A DNA stretch of 64,000 bases, from the NCBI GenBank assembly GCA_045591925.1, contig JAZNTW010000079.1:5039-69038 (forward strand), given 5' to 3'. The notes beneath the pieces are model-generated. The model had not been told where the DNA came from, ran no database searches, and saw nothing but the letters and a program-made list of their open reading frames with translations. Made by a program: the position numbers and the translations under genes. The stretch is from Firm-04 sp045591925. Its GTDB lineage: Bacteria; Bacillota; Clostridia; Oscillospirales; Ruminococcaceae. Position 1 is the first letter of the stretch; every line of letters starts with the position of its first letter. This document shows positions 24,487 to 32,787 of this stretch, piece by piece.

Positions 24487-25014
24487 TCATTCCTCTTTCT
24501 CCGGGTCTTTCATCGCAAATACAAGTGCGCTCTCCGAATCCCAAGCTCCGGTACGTGCTTTGTAATCCTCAACGGTAATTGCAAGCGGATATGTTCCGGG
24601 ATATCTGCCGTCAATGACGCCAACACCGGCACATCCGGCTTCACCGATTCGGAAGGACAGATCATCAATTTTCTGAACATCGGAAAAATAGCCGCAAACC
24701 TTTGAATAAAGCGTATTCATCAGGTCAGTTTCATTCTTCGTACCATTCGACTTGTAATCTTTTTGTGCAAAAATTGACGCGCCGTTTGTCGTATAATCAT
24801 CGTTCTGAATGGTGCTCAGCGTCAAATCAGCCGCTTCCATTTCCACCAATGAAACATTCAGCGCATTGTAGATAGATTTTGCTGCGTTATTGGATGTTGT
24901 AATCTTGGAGCGACGCACATAGCCGAGCATCGCAGGCACAAGAATTGCAGCGAGAACACCGATGATCGCAATCACAACGACCAACTCAATCAATGTAAAT
25001 CCATGTCTTTTCAT
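24487..25014 (-). CDS. Type IV pilin-like protein (third pilin)
   Basis: A 175-residue prepilin: MKRHGFTLIELVVVIAIIGV is a class III signal peptide, cleaved after Gly with Glu at mature position 5, then a long hydrophobic helix. The C-terminal part has GCAGVGVIDGRYPGTYPLAIT, the same pattern as the two pilins upstream, but the rest is divergent and more charged. It lies about 140 bp downstream of the next pilin. It may be a minor pilin or an alternative subunit of the pilus encoded at 26-40 kb. Confidence 0.88.
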   Translation of the reverse strand: MKRHGFTLIELVVVIAIIGVLAAILVPAMLGYVRRSKITTSNNAAKSIYNALNVSLVEMEAADLTLSTIQNDDYTTNGASIFAQKDYKSNGTKNETDLMNTLYSKVCGYFSDVQKIDDLSFRIGEAGCAGVGVIDGRYPGTYPLAITVEDYKARTGAWDSESALVFAMKDPEKEE

Positions 25015-25155
25015 TTCAGTTACCTCTCAAAACGATAAGTACCATTCCAATAAAATTTTACTTAACTGTCAACTTGTTTTGAATTTTGATGAAATGGCAC
25101 GAAAACTCCGAAAGAGGAGCATTCGATACCATTGTGGGAATTGATTTTGAATCTA

Positions 25156-25647
25156 TTACTTTTTCTCTACAGTCGGAGCCGGGCCGGGCATTGCTGCAAG
25201 CGCAGTTGACGGAGGAGTCTGAACAGACTTATAGGCTTCAGGCGTCCACGGATTCGGATATGCGCCCGGATAGTTACCGTTCTTTACGCCGCAAGCGGTG
25301 CAAGCGCCATCGGTAATCTGAACTGCATATGCCTTAACCTTTGCAAGGTCGGTGAAGTAGCCGTAAACCATCTTATCAAACTTATCATCGCTGGTTGCAA
25401 CAGTTGCACCAACCAGATCAGTTGTGCTGGTAGCTGCACCGGTACCGGAAACAGTACCATCGGTGGTATCCATATCAACCAATGCGGTATTATAAGCATT
25501 GTAGATGGATTTCGCGGTGGTGTTCGCGGTGGTGATTTTGGATTTTCTGACGTAGCCGAGCATTGCCGGAACGAGGATTGCAGCGAGCACGCCGATGATC
25601 GCGATAACAACGATCAGCTCAATCAGGGTAAAACCTTTCTTCTTCAT
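25156..25647 (-). CDS. Type IV major pilin-like protein, copy 2
   Basis: 163 residues with the prepilin signal MKKKGFTLIELIVVIAIIGV and a Gly/Thr/Asp-rich globular part with a conserved Cys pair (GACTACGV) followed by NGNYPGAYPN. It is nearly identical to the pilin encoded 175 bp upstream; differences are concentrated near the C terminus. The prepilin peptidase is encoded at 29532 and the assembly ATPase at 27784. Confidence 0.9.
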   Translation of the reverse strand: MKKKGFTLIELIVVIAIIGVLAAILVPAMLGYVRKSKITTANTTAKSIYNAYNTALVDMDTTDGTVSGTGAATSTTDLVGATVATSDDKFDKMVYGYFTDLAKVKAYAVQITDGACTACGVKNGNYPGAYPNPWTPEAYKSVQTPPSTALAAMPGPAPTVEKK

Positions 25648-25729
25648 AGATGTAAATCTCCTGTCAAAAATATTTAACAGAAATATTCCAAGAAATTGGA
25701 ATGTTTCCGTTGTAACTATGATGATAGAA

Positions 25730-25756
25730 CGAATGCCCCCAAATTGGGGGCATTCG
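25730..25756. other. Hairpin between the two near-identical pilin genes
   Basis: CGAATGCCCCC and GGGGGCATTCG form an 11-bp perfect stem with a 5-nt loop. There is no T tract, so it may set relative pilin levels by partial termination or by protecting the upstream mRNA. Confidence 0.6.
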
Positions 25757-25821
25757 ATATGAACTGAATTTGACCTAAATTTAATAACTTAAATCAATTT
25801 CAAGCCTATTGTCGACTTAAA

Positions 25822-26316
25822 TTACTTCTTCTCAGTAGTACCAGTAGCCTTCGGACCACTCATAGCAACAACAGCAGAAGCCGGCTTACCATTAGTCTTG
25901 TAGGACTCCGGATCCCAAGCATTCGGATATGCGCCCGGATAGTTACCATTCAGAACGCCGCAAGCGGTGCAAGCGCCATCGGTAATCTGAACTGCATATG
26001 CCTTAACCTTTGCAAGGTCGGTGAAGTAGCCGTAAACCATCTGATCAAACTTATCAGTGCTGACAGCAACTGTTGCACCAACCAGATCAGTTGTGGTAGT
26101 AGCTGCACCGGTACCGGAAACAGTACCATCGGTGGTATCCATATCAACCAGAGCAGTGTTGTAAGCATTGTAGATGGACTTAGCAGTGGTGTTAGCGGTG
26201 GTGATCTTGGACTTTCTTACGTAACCGAGCATTGCCGGAACGAGGATAGCTGCCAGAACGCCGATGATCGCGATAACAACGATCAGCTCAATCAGAGTAA
26301 AACCTTTCTTTTTCAT
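25822..26316 (-). CDS. Type IV major pilin-like protein, copy 1
   Basis: 164 residues from ATG 26316, which has GGAGGTATTATC upstream; a longer open frame to 26415 is only leader. Prepilin signal MKKKGFTLIELIVVIAIIGV, then a globular part that differs from copy 2 at few positions before the C-terminal 25 residues. Being first behind a consensus promoter, it is the best candidate for the main pilus subunit. The prepilin is inserted in the membrane, cleaved by PilD and polymerised by the PilB motor. Confidence 0.9.
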   Translation of the reverse strand: MKKKGFTLIELIVVIAIIGVLAAILVPAMLGYVRKSKITTANTTAKSIYNAYNTALVDMDTTDGTVSGTGAATTTTDLVGATVAVSTDKFDQMVYGYFTDLAKVKAYAVQITDGACTACGVLNGNYPGAYPNAWDPESYKTNGKPASAVVAMSGPKATGTTEKK

Positions 26317-26421
26317 GATAATACCTCCAAAATTTCTTTTAAGTAGCAATCCGAGGATTGCGGATTTTGAACAACAAACCCGGTGCGACGTCTTACACCG
26401 TCTGTCGTTCTCCATGGTCTT

Positions 26422-26450
26422 AGTATAGCATATCCAAAAGAAATTGTCAA
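26422..26450 (-). promoter_or_regulatory. Consensus promoter of the pilin genes
   Basis: On the minus strand TTGACA (26445-26450), 17 bp, TATACT (26422-26427), leaving a leader of about 100 nt. Confidence 0.85.
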
Positions 26451-26601
26451 GTCTTTTCCGTAATATTTCTGAATTGTGAACAAACTTTTACAAAACTCTT
26501 TTTTTGAACGTTTTTTTCAGTTTCGTTTTCGTCGGATTGCACAATTTTGGTAACAACTATGTAGGAATTCAACCGGTTCGCATCGGATATTGTATGAAAC
26601 A

Positions 26602-26635
26602 AACAGGCAAAGCGCATCTCTACGCTCTGCCTGTT
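26602..26635 (-). terminator. Terminator after pilT
   Basis: On the minus strand AACAGGCAGAGCG pairs with CGCTTTGCCTGTT (one mismatch) and is followed by TGTTTC, 9 bp beyond the pilT stop. Confidence 0.65.
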
Positions 26636-26643
26636 CATCATAT

Positions 26644-27753
26644 TTAGCCGATTACGCCATCACGTGTAATGACAGACTGACCGCCCATCGCAGTGAGATA
26701 ACGATAGAACTCGGTCTTATCCTGACACTTTTCGAGTGCGTCGATTTCGTTGACGGTGTTGTTCTTAACCAGACGAGCAAGCTCCTGGTCAAGCGACATC
26801 ATGCCGTGCGCCTTACCTGCCTGAATCGAGGACATGATCAAGTGAATCTTGCCCTCACGAATCATAGCGGCAACTGCGTCCGTAACATTCAGAATTTCCA
26901 TTGCCGCAATACGGCCTGTACCGTTCTTCAGCGGCAGGAGCGTCTGAGAGATAACGCCGACCAGAACGTTCGCGAGCTGTGCGCGAATCTGGTTCTGCTG
27001 ATGCTCCGGATAAACGTCGATGATACGGTTGATGGTATCAGGCGCAGACGTGGTATGGAGCGTGGAGAAAACAAGGTGACCGGTTTCAGCCGCGGTGATC
27101 GCAGCCTGAATCGTCTCGAAGTCACGCATCTCACCGACGAGGATAACGTCCGGGTCTTCACGAAGTGCAGCTCTCAGCGACAGTGCAAAGCTAGGTACGT
27201 CAGCACCAACCTCACGCTGGTTGACCATGCAGCGCTTATGCTCGTGAACATACTCGATCGGATCCTCAATCGTGATAACGTGTGCACTCTTGTTGCAGTT
27301 AACGTAGTCGATCATACCTGCAAGGGTCGTGGACTTACCGGAACCAGTCGGACCGGTGATAAGGACAAGACCACGCGGACGCATTGCAAATTCCGACATA
27401 ATCGGCGGCATGAACAGATCATCCAGCGTCGGAATGTCGTTACGCAGAAGACGAATCGCAATGGCAATATGATCGCGCTGATAGAAGATGTTGCAGCGGT
27501 GACGGTAGCCGGCGCGGGTCACGTAAGAAAAGTCAACGTCAATGCGCTGTGTGACCTTTTTACGCTGCTGCTCGTTGGTCATCTGCTCAACGACCTCTGC
27601 GATCATTTCATCGGTCATTTCGGGATAGCTGCTCATTTTGCGGAGCTGACCGTGCAGACGAACAACCGGATTGATACCAACCGTAAAATGCAAGTCGGAA
27701 CAACCAAGCGCACGGACATCGTCCAGAATTTTATTCACTGAAATAATGGGCAT
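26644..27753 (-). CDS. pilT: Type IV pilus retraction ATPase PilT
   Basis: 369 residues, the usual PilT length. N-terminal ALGCSDLHFTVG and HGQLRKM, Walker A GPTGSGKSTT, the Asp box ITIEDPIEYVHEHK, Walker B-like DPDVILVGEMRD, the His box TGHLVFSTLHTTSAPDTINR and the PilT-specific AIRMIREGK-like segment AAMIREGKIHLI. It hydrolyses ATP to pull pilus subunits back into the membrane, driving twitching or DNA uptake. It is 30 bp downstream of pilB and probably cotranscribed. Confidence 0.94.
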   Translation of the reverse strand: MPIISVNKILDDVRALGCSDLHFTVGINPVVRLHGQLRKMSSYPEMTDEMIAEVVEQMTNEQQRKKVTQRIDVDFSYVTRAGYRHRCNIFYQRDHIAIAIRLLRNDIPTLDDLFMPPIMSEFAMRPRGLVLITGPTGSGKSTTLAGMIDYVNCNKSAHVITIEDPIEYVHEHKRCMVNQREVGADVPSFALSLRAALREDPDVILVGEMRDFETIQAAITAAETGHLVFSTLHTTSAPDTINRIIDVYPEHQQNQIRAQLANVLVGVISQTLLPLKNGTGRIAAMEILNVTDAVAAMIREGKIHLIMSSIQAGKAHGMMSLDQELARLVKNNTVNEIDALEKCQDKTEFYRYLTAMGGQSVITRDGVIG

Positions 27754-27783
27754 GATAAATCCTCCGTTTCTTCCTGTTCGTTA

Positions 27784-29445
27784 TTAAACTGTGTATGTAA
27801 CACGTACAAGCTCATCAATCGAGGTAACACCCTGCTGAACGAGGTCAGCAACGTTATCACGAAGCAGCTTTGTACCGTTTGCGCGAGCGGTTTTTTCGAG
27901 CTCATCCGAGCTTGCGCCGTTTGCAATCAGCGTGGAGATTTCACCGGAGCAGTGGATGATTTCGTGAATTGCAGTACGTCCGCGATAACCGCCACCGCAC
28001 TCATTACAGCCAACAGCGTCGAAAATCGGAACGGAACGATCGAGGTGCATCAGTTCGCTCTCCTCCGGAGTAGACATTCTCTGTCTTCTGCACTTCGGGC
28101 AAAGAACCTTAACAAGACGCTGTGCGACAACGCCGATCAGCGAGGATGCAACCATGTAAGACGGAATACCCATGTCAATCAGACGGACGATCGTGGATGC
28201 AGCGTCATTGGTATGGAGCGTGGAAAGAACAAGGTGTCCGGTGATAGCAGCACGAATACCGATTTCAGCGGTTTCGCCGTCACGCATCTCACCGATCATA
28301 ATGATATCCGGGTCCTGACGGAGAATCGAACGAAGCGCCGCCGGGAATGTCATACCGGACTTAACGTTGATCTGGCACTGGTTAATGCCTTCGATCTGCT
28401 TTTCAACCGGGTCCTCAACCGTAACAACGTTAACCTCCGGTCTTGCGATCGCACCCAGAGCAGCGTACAGCGTAGTGGACTTACCGGAACCGGTCGGGCC
28501 GGTAACCAGAATAACGCCGTGCGGACACTTGATCATGCTCTCAAACAGCTTGAAGTTGTAATCAGACATACCGAGCTCGTGCAGACCACGCGTTTTGATC
28601 GCGCCGGTAGACAGAATTCGGAGAACGATCTTTTCGCCGTGAACCATCGGCAGCGTAGATACACGAAGGTCAAGCGGAATGCCGTCAACAGTCTGCGTGA
28701 AACGACCGTCCTGCGGGATACGCTTTTCAGCGATGTTCATGCCGGAGATCAGCTTCAGACGAGTTGAGAGCTGATTCTGGACGTTTGCGGATACGTTCAT
28801 CAATGTAACAAGGTCGCCGTTGACACGAACACGAATCTGTGTATATTTCTCAAACGGCTCCAAGTGAATATCCGTTGCTTCCATACGGAAGGAGTTCTCG
28901 ACGATCTGTGTTGCGAGCTTAACGATCGGCGCGCTCTCAACACGGTCTCTGGATTCTTCCTCGTCGATCAGGTCGCCCTGCGAGGTGTCGATGCCCAAAT
29001 CACCGAGGTCGGTCATCTGGTATGCCTTACCGATTGCCTTCTTGATCGCTGAACGAGTTGCGAGAACCGGAATACAGTCAAAACCAGTCTTAACCTTAAT
29101 ATCCTCAAGAATATTGAAGTTTACGGGATCATCCGTTGCAACAGTCAGACGGCGACCGGTCTTGTTGATTGCGAGAACGCAGTTGCGCTCTGCAAGGTCC
29201 TGCGGAACCATACGGGCAATTTCGCCGTCAACCTCGACATTGTTGAGGTCAACGAACGGTGTTTGCAGCTTAACAGACAGAGCCTGCGCAAATTTGATGT
29301 CGGACATAAATCCCATCTCGACAATGACCTCACCAAATTTCTTCTGATCCGTCGATTCGCGCTGTCTCTGCAGAACCTGCTGCAGCTGTTCAGGGGTGAT
29401 GTGACCTTCCTCGACGAGGTAGTCACCGATTCGGATGTTTCTCAT
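27784..29445 (-). CDS. pilB: Type IV pilus extension ATPase PilB
   Basis: 553 residues from ATG 29445 (MRNIRIGDYLVEEGHI; TTTGGAGG upstream). The N-terminal GspE_N/MshEN region is followed by the motor: TDIHLEPFEK, GPTGSGKSTTLYAAL, VEDPVEKQIEGINQ, DPDIIMIGEMRDGETAEI, TGHLVLSTLHTNDAAS and the zinc site CPKCRRQRM...CNECGGGYRGR. It powers pilus assembly from the cytoplasm. The open frame to 29511 upstream of the chosen start lies in the divergent pilB/pilD promoter region. Confidence 0.95.
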   Translation of the reverse strand: MRNIRIGDYLVEEGHITPEQLQQVLQRQRESTDQKKFGEVIVEMGFMSDIKFAQALSVKLQTPFVDLNNVEVDGEIARMVPQDLAERNCVLAINKTGRRLTVATDDPVNFNILEDIKVKTGFDCIPVLATRSAIKKAIGKAYQMTDLGDLGIDTSQGDLIDEEESRDRVESAPIVKLATQIVENSFRMEATDIHLEPFEKYTQIRVRVNGDLVTLMNVSANVQNQLSTRLKLISGMNIAEKRIPQDGRFTQTVDGIPLDLRVSTLPMVHGEKIVLRILSTGAIKTRGLHELGMSDYNFKLFESMIKCPHGVILVTGPTGSGKSTTLYAALGAIARPEVNVVTVEDPVEKQIEGINQCQINVKSGMTFPAALRSILRQDPDIIMIGEMRDGETAEIGIRAAITGHLVLSTLHTNDAASTIVRLIDMGIPSYMVASSLIGVVAQRLVKVLCPKCRRQRMSTPEESELMHLDRSVPIFDAVGCNECGGGYRGRTAIHEIIHCSGEISTLIANGASSDELEKTARANGTKLLRDNVADLVQQGVTSIDELVRVTYTV

Positions 29446-29467
29446 AATCCAACCTCCAAAAAAACTC

Positions 29468-29496
29468 TTGAAAAATATGCCAATCTGTGGTAGAAT
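29468..29496 (+). promoter_or_regulatory. Promoter of the prepilin peptidase gene
   Basis: TTGAAA (29468-29473), 17 bp, TAGAAT (29491-29496), 35 nt before ATG 29532 and divergent from pilB. Confidence 0.65.
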
Positions 29497-29531
29497 AGAA
29501 TAACAGTACAAACCATAAAGGAGGTACCGTT

Positions 29532-30434
29532 ATGTACCAAAAAAACATTTTAGCTGCGCTGGCAGCCCAATCCGGATGGCGGGAATGGCAATACTTTGAA
29601 AATGATCTGCTTCAATTTCTCCTGCTTGCGATTCCCATTGTTTTTATTTACGGCATCTGCATCGGCAGCTTTCTGAATGTTGTCATCATTCGACTGCCGC
29701 GCGGCGAGTCACTCATCAAGCGATCGTCGCACTGTATGACCTGCGGTGCCAAAATCCGACTGATAGACCTGATACCGGTATTCAGCTGGCTCTTTCTGAA
29801 AGGAAAATGCCACAGCTGCGGGGAAAAGATTTCGGCGCGTTACCCGATTGTCGAATCGCTGAACGGTATCCTGTATGTGGTCGATCTCCTGATCTTTGGC
29901 GTGAATGTCAACTGCGTCATCATGATGCTGTTCACATCGCTGCTGATCTGCGTCGCGTTTATCGACTGGGACACCATGGAAATGTATATCCCGATGCTGC
30001 TGATAATTGCGGCGCTTGCGATTCCGGCGCATTTCGCAACCTACATCCCATTAAAGGAGCGCATCATTGGAATATTCACAATCAGCGTACCATTCTTTCT
30101 GATTGGTGAAATCAGCGGTGCTTACATCAAGAAGAAAACCGGTGAAAAGGTTCGCGGCATTGAGCTTGGTGATACGATTCTGATGGCTTGTGCCGGCGCA
30201 TTGCTCGGCTGGAAAGCCATGATCCCCTCCGCATTCATCGGTATTATTCTTGCTGCAATCTGTGGGTTAATCATTAAAAAGGTAACCGGAAGCTCCAAAT
30301 TTGCATTCGGGCCATATCTCTGTGCAGGACTTTGGATTGGAGCAATGTTCGGTGAAGAAATCACAATGTGGTATCTCAGAAGCCTCCCGCAGGAGGAAGT
30401 CGTTCAATATTACAGTGCAATTCTGATGCGATAA
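29532..30434 (+). CDS. pilD: Type IV prepilin peptidase / N-methyltransferase
   Basis: A 300-residue A24-family aspartyl protease with about eight membrane helices. It has IGSFLNVVIIRLPRGESL, the cytoplasmic zinc motif with two CxxC pairs (CMTCGAKIR and CHSCGEKIS), FIDWDTMEM (first Asp) and GIELGDTILM (second, in a variant of the GxGD motif). It cleaves and methylates the prepilins. It has AAAGGAGG before the ATG and is the only pilus gene on the plus strand. Confidence 0.93.
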   Translation: MYQKNILAALAAQSGWREWQYFENDLLQFLLLAIPIVFIYGICIGSFLNVVIIRLPRGESLIKRSSHCMTCGAKIRLIDLIPVFSWLFLKGKCHSCGEKISARYPIVESLNGILYVVDLLIFGVNVNCVIMMLFTSLLICVAFIDWDTMEMYIPMLLIIAALAIPAHFATYIPLKERIIGIFTISVPFFLIGEISGAYIKKKTGEKVRGIELGDTILMACAGALLGWKAMIPSAFIGIILAAICGLIIKKVTGSSKFAFGPYLCAGLWIGAMFGEEITMWYLRSLPQEEVVQYYSAILMR

Positions 30435-30449
30435 AAATTCACAACATAG

Positions 30450-30482
30450 GGCAGCCGGCGGCAACACCGGCTGCCTTTCTTG
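30450..30482. terminator. Bidirectional terminator between pilD and the minor-pilin operon
   Basis: GGCAGCCGG (30450-30458) pairs with CCGGCTGCC (30467-30475), followed by TTTCTTG. It lies between two convergent genes. Confidence 0.8.
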
Positions 30483-30485
30483 TTA

Positions 30486-31622
30486 TCAGGTGGTGGTGGT
30501 TTGGAAGATTTCCTGCGAATTCAGCGGAGCCGGATTATTCGGATCAAAATGATCGTTGACCTCCTCCGGAAGCGTAAAGATGAAATAGAATCCATCAAAC
30601 GCACCCGCAGTACCAGTACCGGTGTTATTCACGATATTCTCATATCTCGGAACCGGCTTTGCCGTATAGGTATGCAGAGCATCCTCAGTACCCGTGTCGA
30701 GCAATGTCACGTAATCGAGAGACGAGGTTCTGTAACCGTCAGACGCATTCAGAACATTCTTCATGGAGAACGAAGCAACATTCGCGGTAGTCGGAGCTTC
30801 TCTGACCAGACCGTTCGGCGTTCTGCGAATCTCACGCGCAGAAATTGAAATGTTAAAGTCACTCGGATTGAAGAATGCAGGTGTCCAGCTGATCGGATTG
30901 CCGCTGGGGTCTGTTACGACACTACCGCTAGCATCGGTCTGTGTGAACGACAGAGCAGTCGGCGTGGTTGCACCGGACTCCAGATTTGTCAGCACATCCG
31001 TATTCGCATCAATAATCGCCTGAGAAACAGCGTCCAAGGAAAATCTGTAATCGAAATTTCCATAGAGCTTCTGGTTTACAGACCAGAGGTTCGGTGTTTC
31101 CATATTGCCAATAATGGTATTTTCGTCGTCGCCGTTGTAGTTGTTAAACGGGAATTGCAGATGGACAATTTTGCCCTGATTGAGCTGAGCGCTGGTATAT
31201 TGGCTAAGCTGTGACATACCCTGAAGCGCAGTATCATCTGCTAAAATTCTGTTATCAAAAATCAATACGTTGATGACGCCAGTGGCATCAATAAACTTGC
31301 GATCCTTAAAGAACTCAAGATAGAAATCCTTTACCTTTTCGTTCAAGTCATTGCTTACGGTAATTGCTTTGAAATCGGAACCATCAACATAGGTGAACGG
31401 CTCAAAGCCATTGTATGCTCGCACACGATCCGCATACTTTAAGTTGCCCTCGATGCAGCGACGCATATTATCAATACATGCGGTTGTATTTTCATAGTTG
31501 GAACTACGCACAAAGAATTTGGAAACCGGCGCAAGCAACTGAACCGCACTATACATGATAATAGAGAATATCGCCATAACAATGATAAGCTCAAGCAACG
31601 TAAAGCCTTTTAGCTTTTTCAT
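30486..31622 (-). CDS. Minor pilin / pseudopilin with prepilin signal
   Basis: 378 residues from ATG 31622 (AAAGGAGTG upstream). MKKLKGFTLLELIIVMAIFSI is a prepilin signal; the remaining 340 residues are a large beta-rich ectodomain without a recognised family. It ends the pilC-pilMN-pilO operon, in the place where other Gram-positive type IV pilus operons carry minor pilins that prime assembly or form the tip. The C-terminal Asn/Pro-rich tail is probably exposed. Confidence 0.8.
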   Translation of the reverse strand: MKKLKGFTLLELIIVMAIFSIIMYSAVQLLAPVSKFFVRSSNYENTTACIDNMRRCIEGNLKYADRVRAYNGFEPFTYVDGSDFKAITVSNDLNEKVKDFYLEFFKDRKFIDATGVINVLIFDNRILADDTALQGMSQLSQYTSAQLNQGKIVHLQFPFNNYNGDDENTIIGNMETPNLWSVNQKLYGNFDYRFSLDAVSQAIIDANTDVLTNLESGATTPTALSFTQTDASGSVVTDPSGNPISWTPAFFNPSDFNISISAREIRRTPNGLVREAPTTANVASFSMKNVLNASDGYRTSSLDYVTLLDTGTEDALHTYTAKPVPRYENIVNNTGTGTAGAFDGFYFIFTLPEEVNDHFDPNNPAPLNSQEIFQTTTT

Positions 31623-31705
31623 GATAGAAGACACTCCTTTCATTTTTATCTTAGGATTCCGCTGTACGCAGTGCAGAAAGCAATACGCACAGCGGAAATT
31701 TTGGT

Positions 31706-32770
31706 TCAGTTACTGGACGTCGCTTGGCCTACAACCAGATAACCGTCCTCATCAGGAGACTTATTCGGATTCCAGATGTACTCTACGGAATTGAAAAAGG
31801 AAAGCTCGCCTGTATTGGGGTTCGGTGCAGACATAACAAAATCAAGATCCAAGACAACGGAAGCAGGGAAACCATTCTTATCCGCTTTATCCCGATTTCC
31901 TTTAAACTGTACTGTCAGGGCATCAAGGATTTTATTACTCGGATCATACCAGTTATACTTGTTACCAATCTGGTCTTCAATACTCCGGAAAATCAGGACT
32001 TTGATTTTACCCTTGAGGCTACCGTTCGGATTGACCAGCGCATTACCGTCTGCGTCTGCTGCCGGAATTGCAAGATGCAGCAGTTCGCCGCCGTTGCTAA
32101 GTATGTTAAAGTTGGTATTTACAACCAACTTGCAATCGTCATCGATCTGAGGATACGTGCTCGATTGCAGAACCTGTCTTGGATAAGTCGTATCTTCATC
32201 ATCGGTGCCGTATTCGAAGCAGCCACCGAAATGCGGACAACCGCTTGCGTCAACAATAATCTTCGTAATCGGATTGTCATTGAGGTTTGAGGTTACAGCT
32301 GGATCGGATGCAAGATTCAGTTTCAAATTGAAAACATCGTTTACAGCAGGTGTTGCGCGATAGGTCTTACCAAATACCAAGAAGCGATAGTTGGTATTCG
32401 CGCTGATCAGCATTTTGGTCGGGTCTTTGTCAACATTTGTATACTGCATATTGTCTGCATTGGTTGTATACATGGAACCGTTTGCACTGATTGTAAAGTT
32501 ATTCGAGCTTGGGGAACCATTGATCGTACCATCGGTGAGCGTGATAGTGCGCACTTCGGATGCGAACGAACTCGAACCGTCAGAGGTCAGGAGGTTATCA
32601 GCAAATTTTGCTTCATACGTCAGTCTGCGACTGAGCTGATTCGTCGCCTTCATCGTAGCATTCACAAGCGTCATAATTTCGGCTAACAGCAAGCCGATAA
32701 TCGCATATACCGCAAGTGACACAACAACTTCCATCAGCGTCATGCCTTTTAACTTACGCTTTGTATTCAT
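31706..32770 (-). CDS. Minor pilin / pseudopilin with prepilin-like signal
   Basis: 354 residues. The N terminus MNTKRKLKGMTLMEVVVSLAVYAI keeps Gly before the cleavage site and Glu at +5 in a slightly variant signal (GMTLMEV instead of GFTLIEL). The ectodomain is large and Asn/Asp-rich, with a Cys pair (ASGCPHFGGCFEYG). It lies between the 1023-residue PilX-like protein and the other minor pilin, with short gaps, so the three probably form one tip or priming complex. Confidence 0.78.
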   Translation of the reverse strand: MNTKRKLKGMTLMEVVVSLAVYAIIGLLLAEIMTLVNATMKATNQLSRRLTYEAKFADNLLTSDGSSSFASEVRTITLTDGTINGSPSSNNFTISANGSMYTTNADNMQYTNVDKDPTKMLISANTNYRFLVFGKTYRATPAVNDVFNLKLNLASDPAVTSNLNDNPITKIIVDASGCPHFGGCFEYGTDDEDTTYPRQVLQSSTYPQIDDDCKLVVNTNFNILSNGGELLHLAIPAADADGNALVNPNGSLKGKIKVLIFRSIEDQIGNKYNWYDPSNKILDALTVQFKGNRDKADKNGFPASVVLDLDFVMSAPNPNTGELSFFNSVEYIWNPNKSPDEDGYLVVGQATSSN

Positions 32771-32787
32771 TGCGATTCCTCCTTTCC

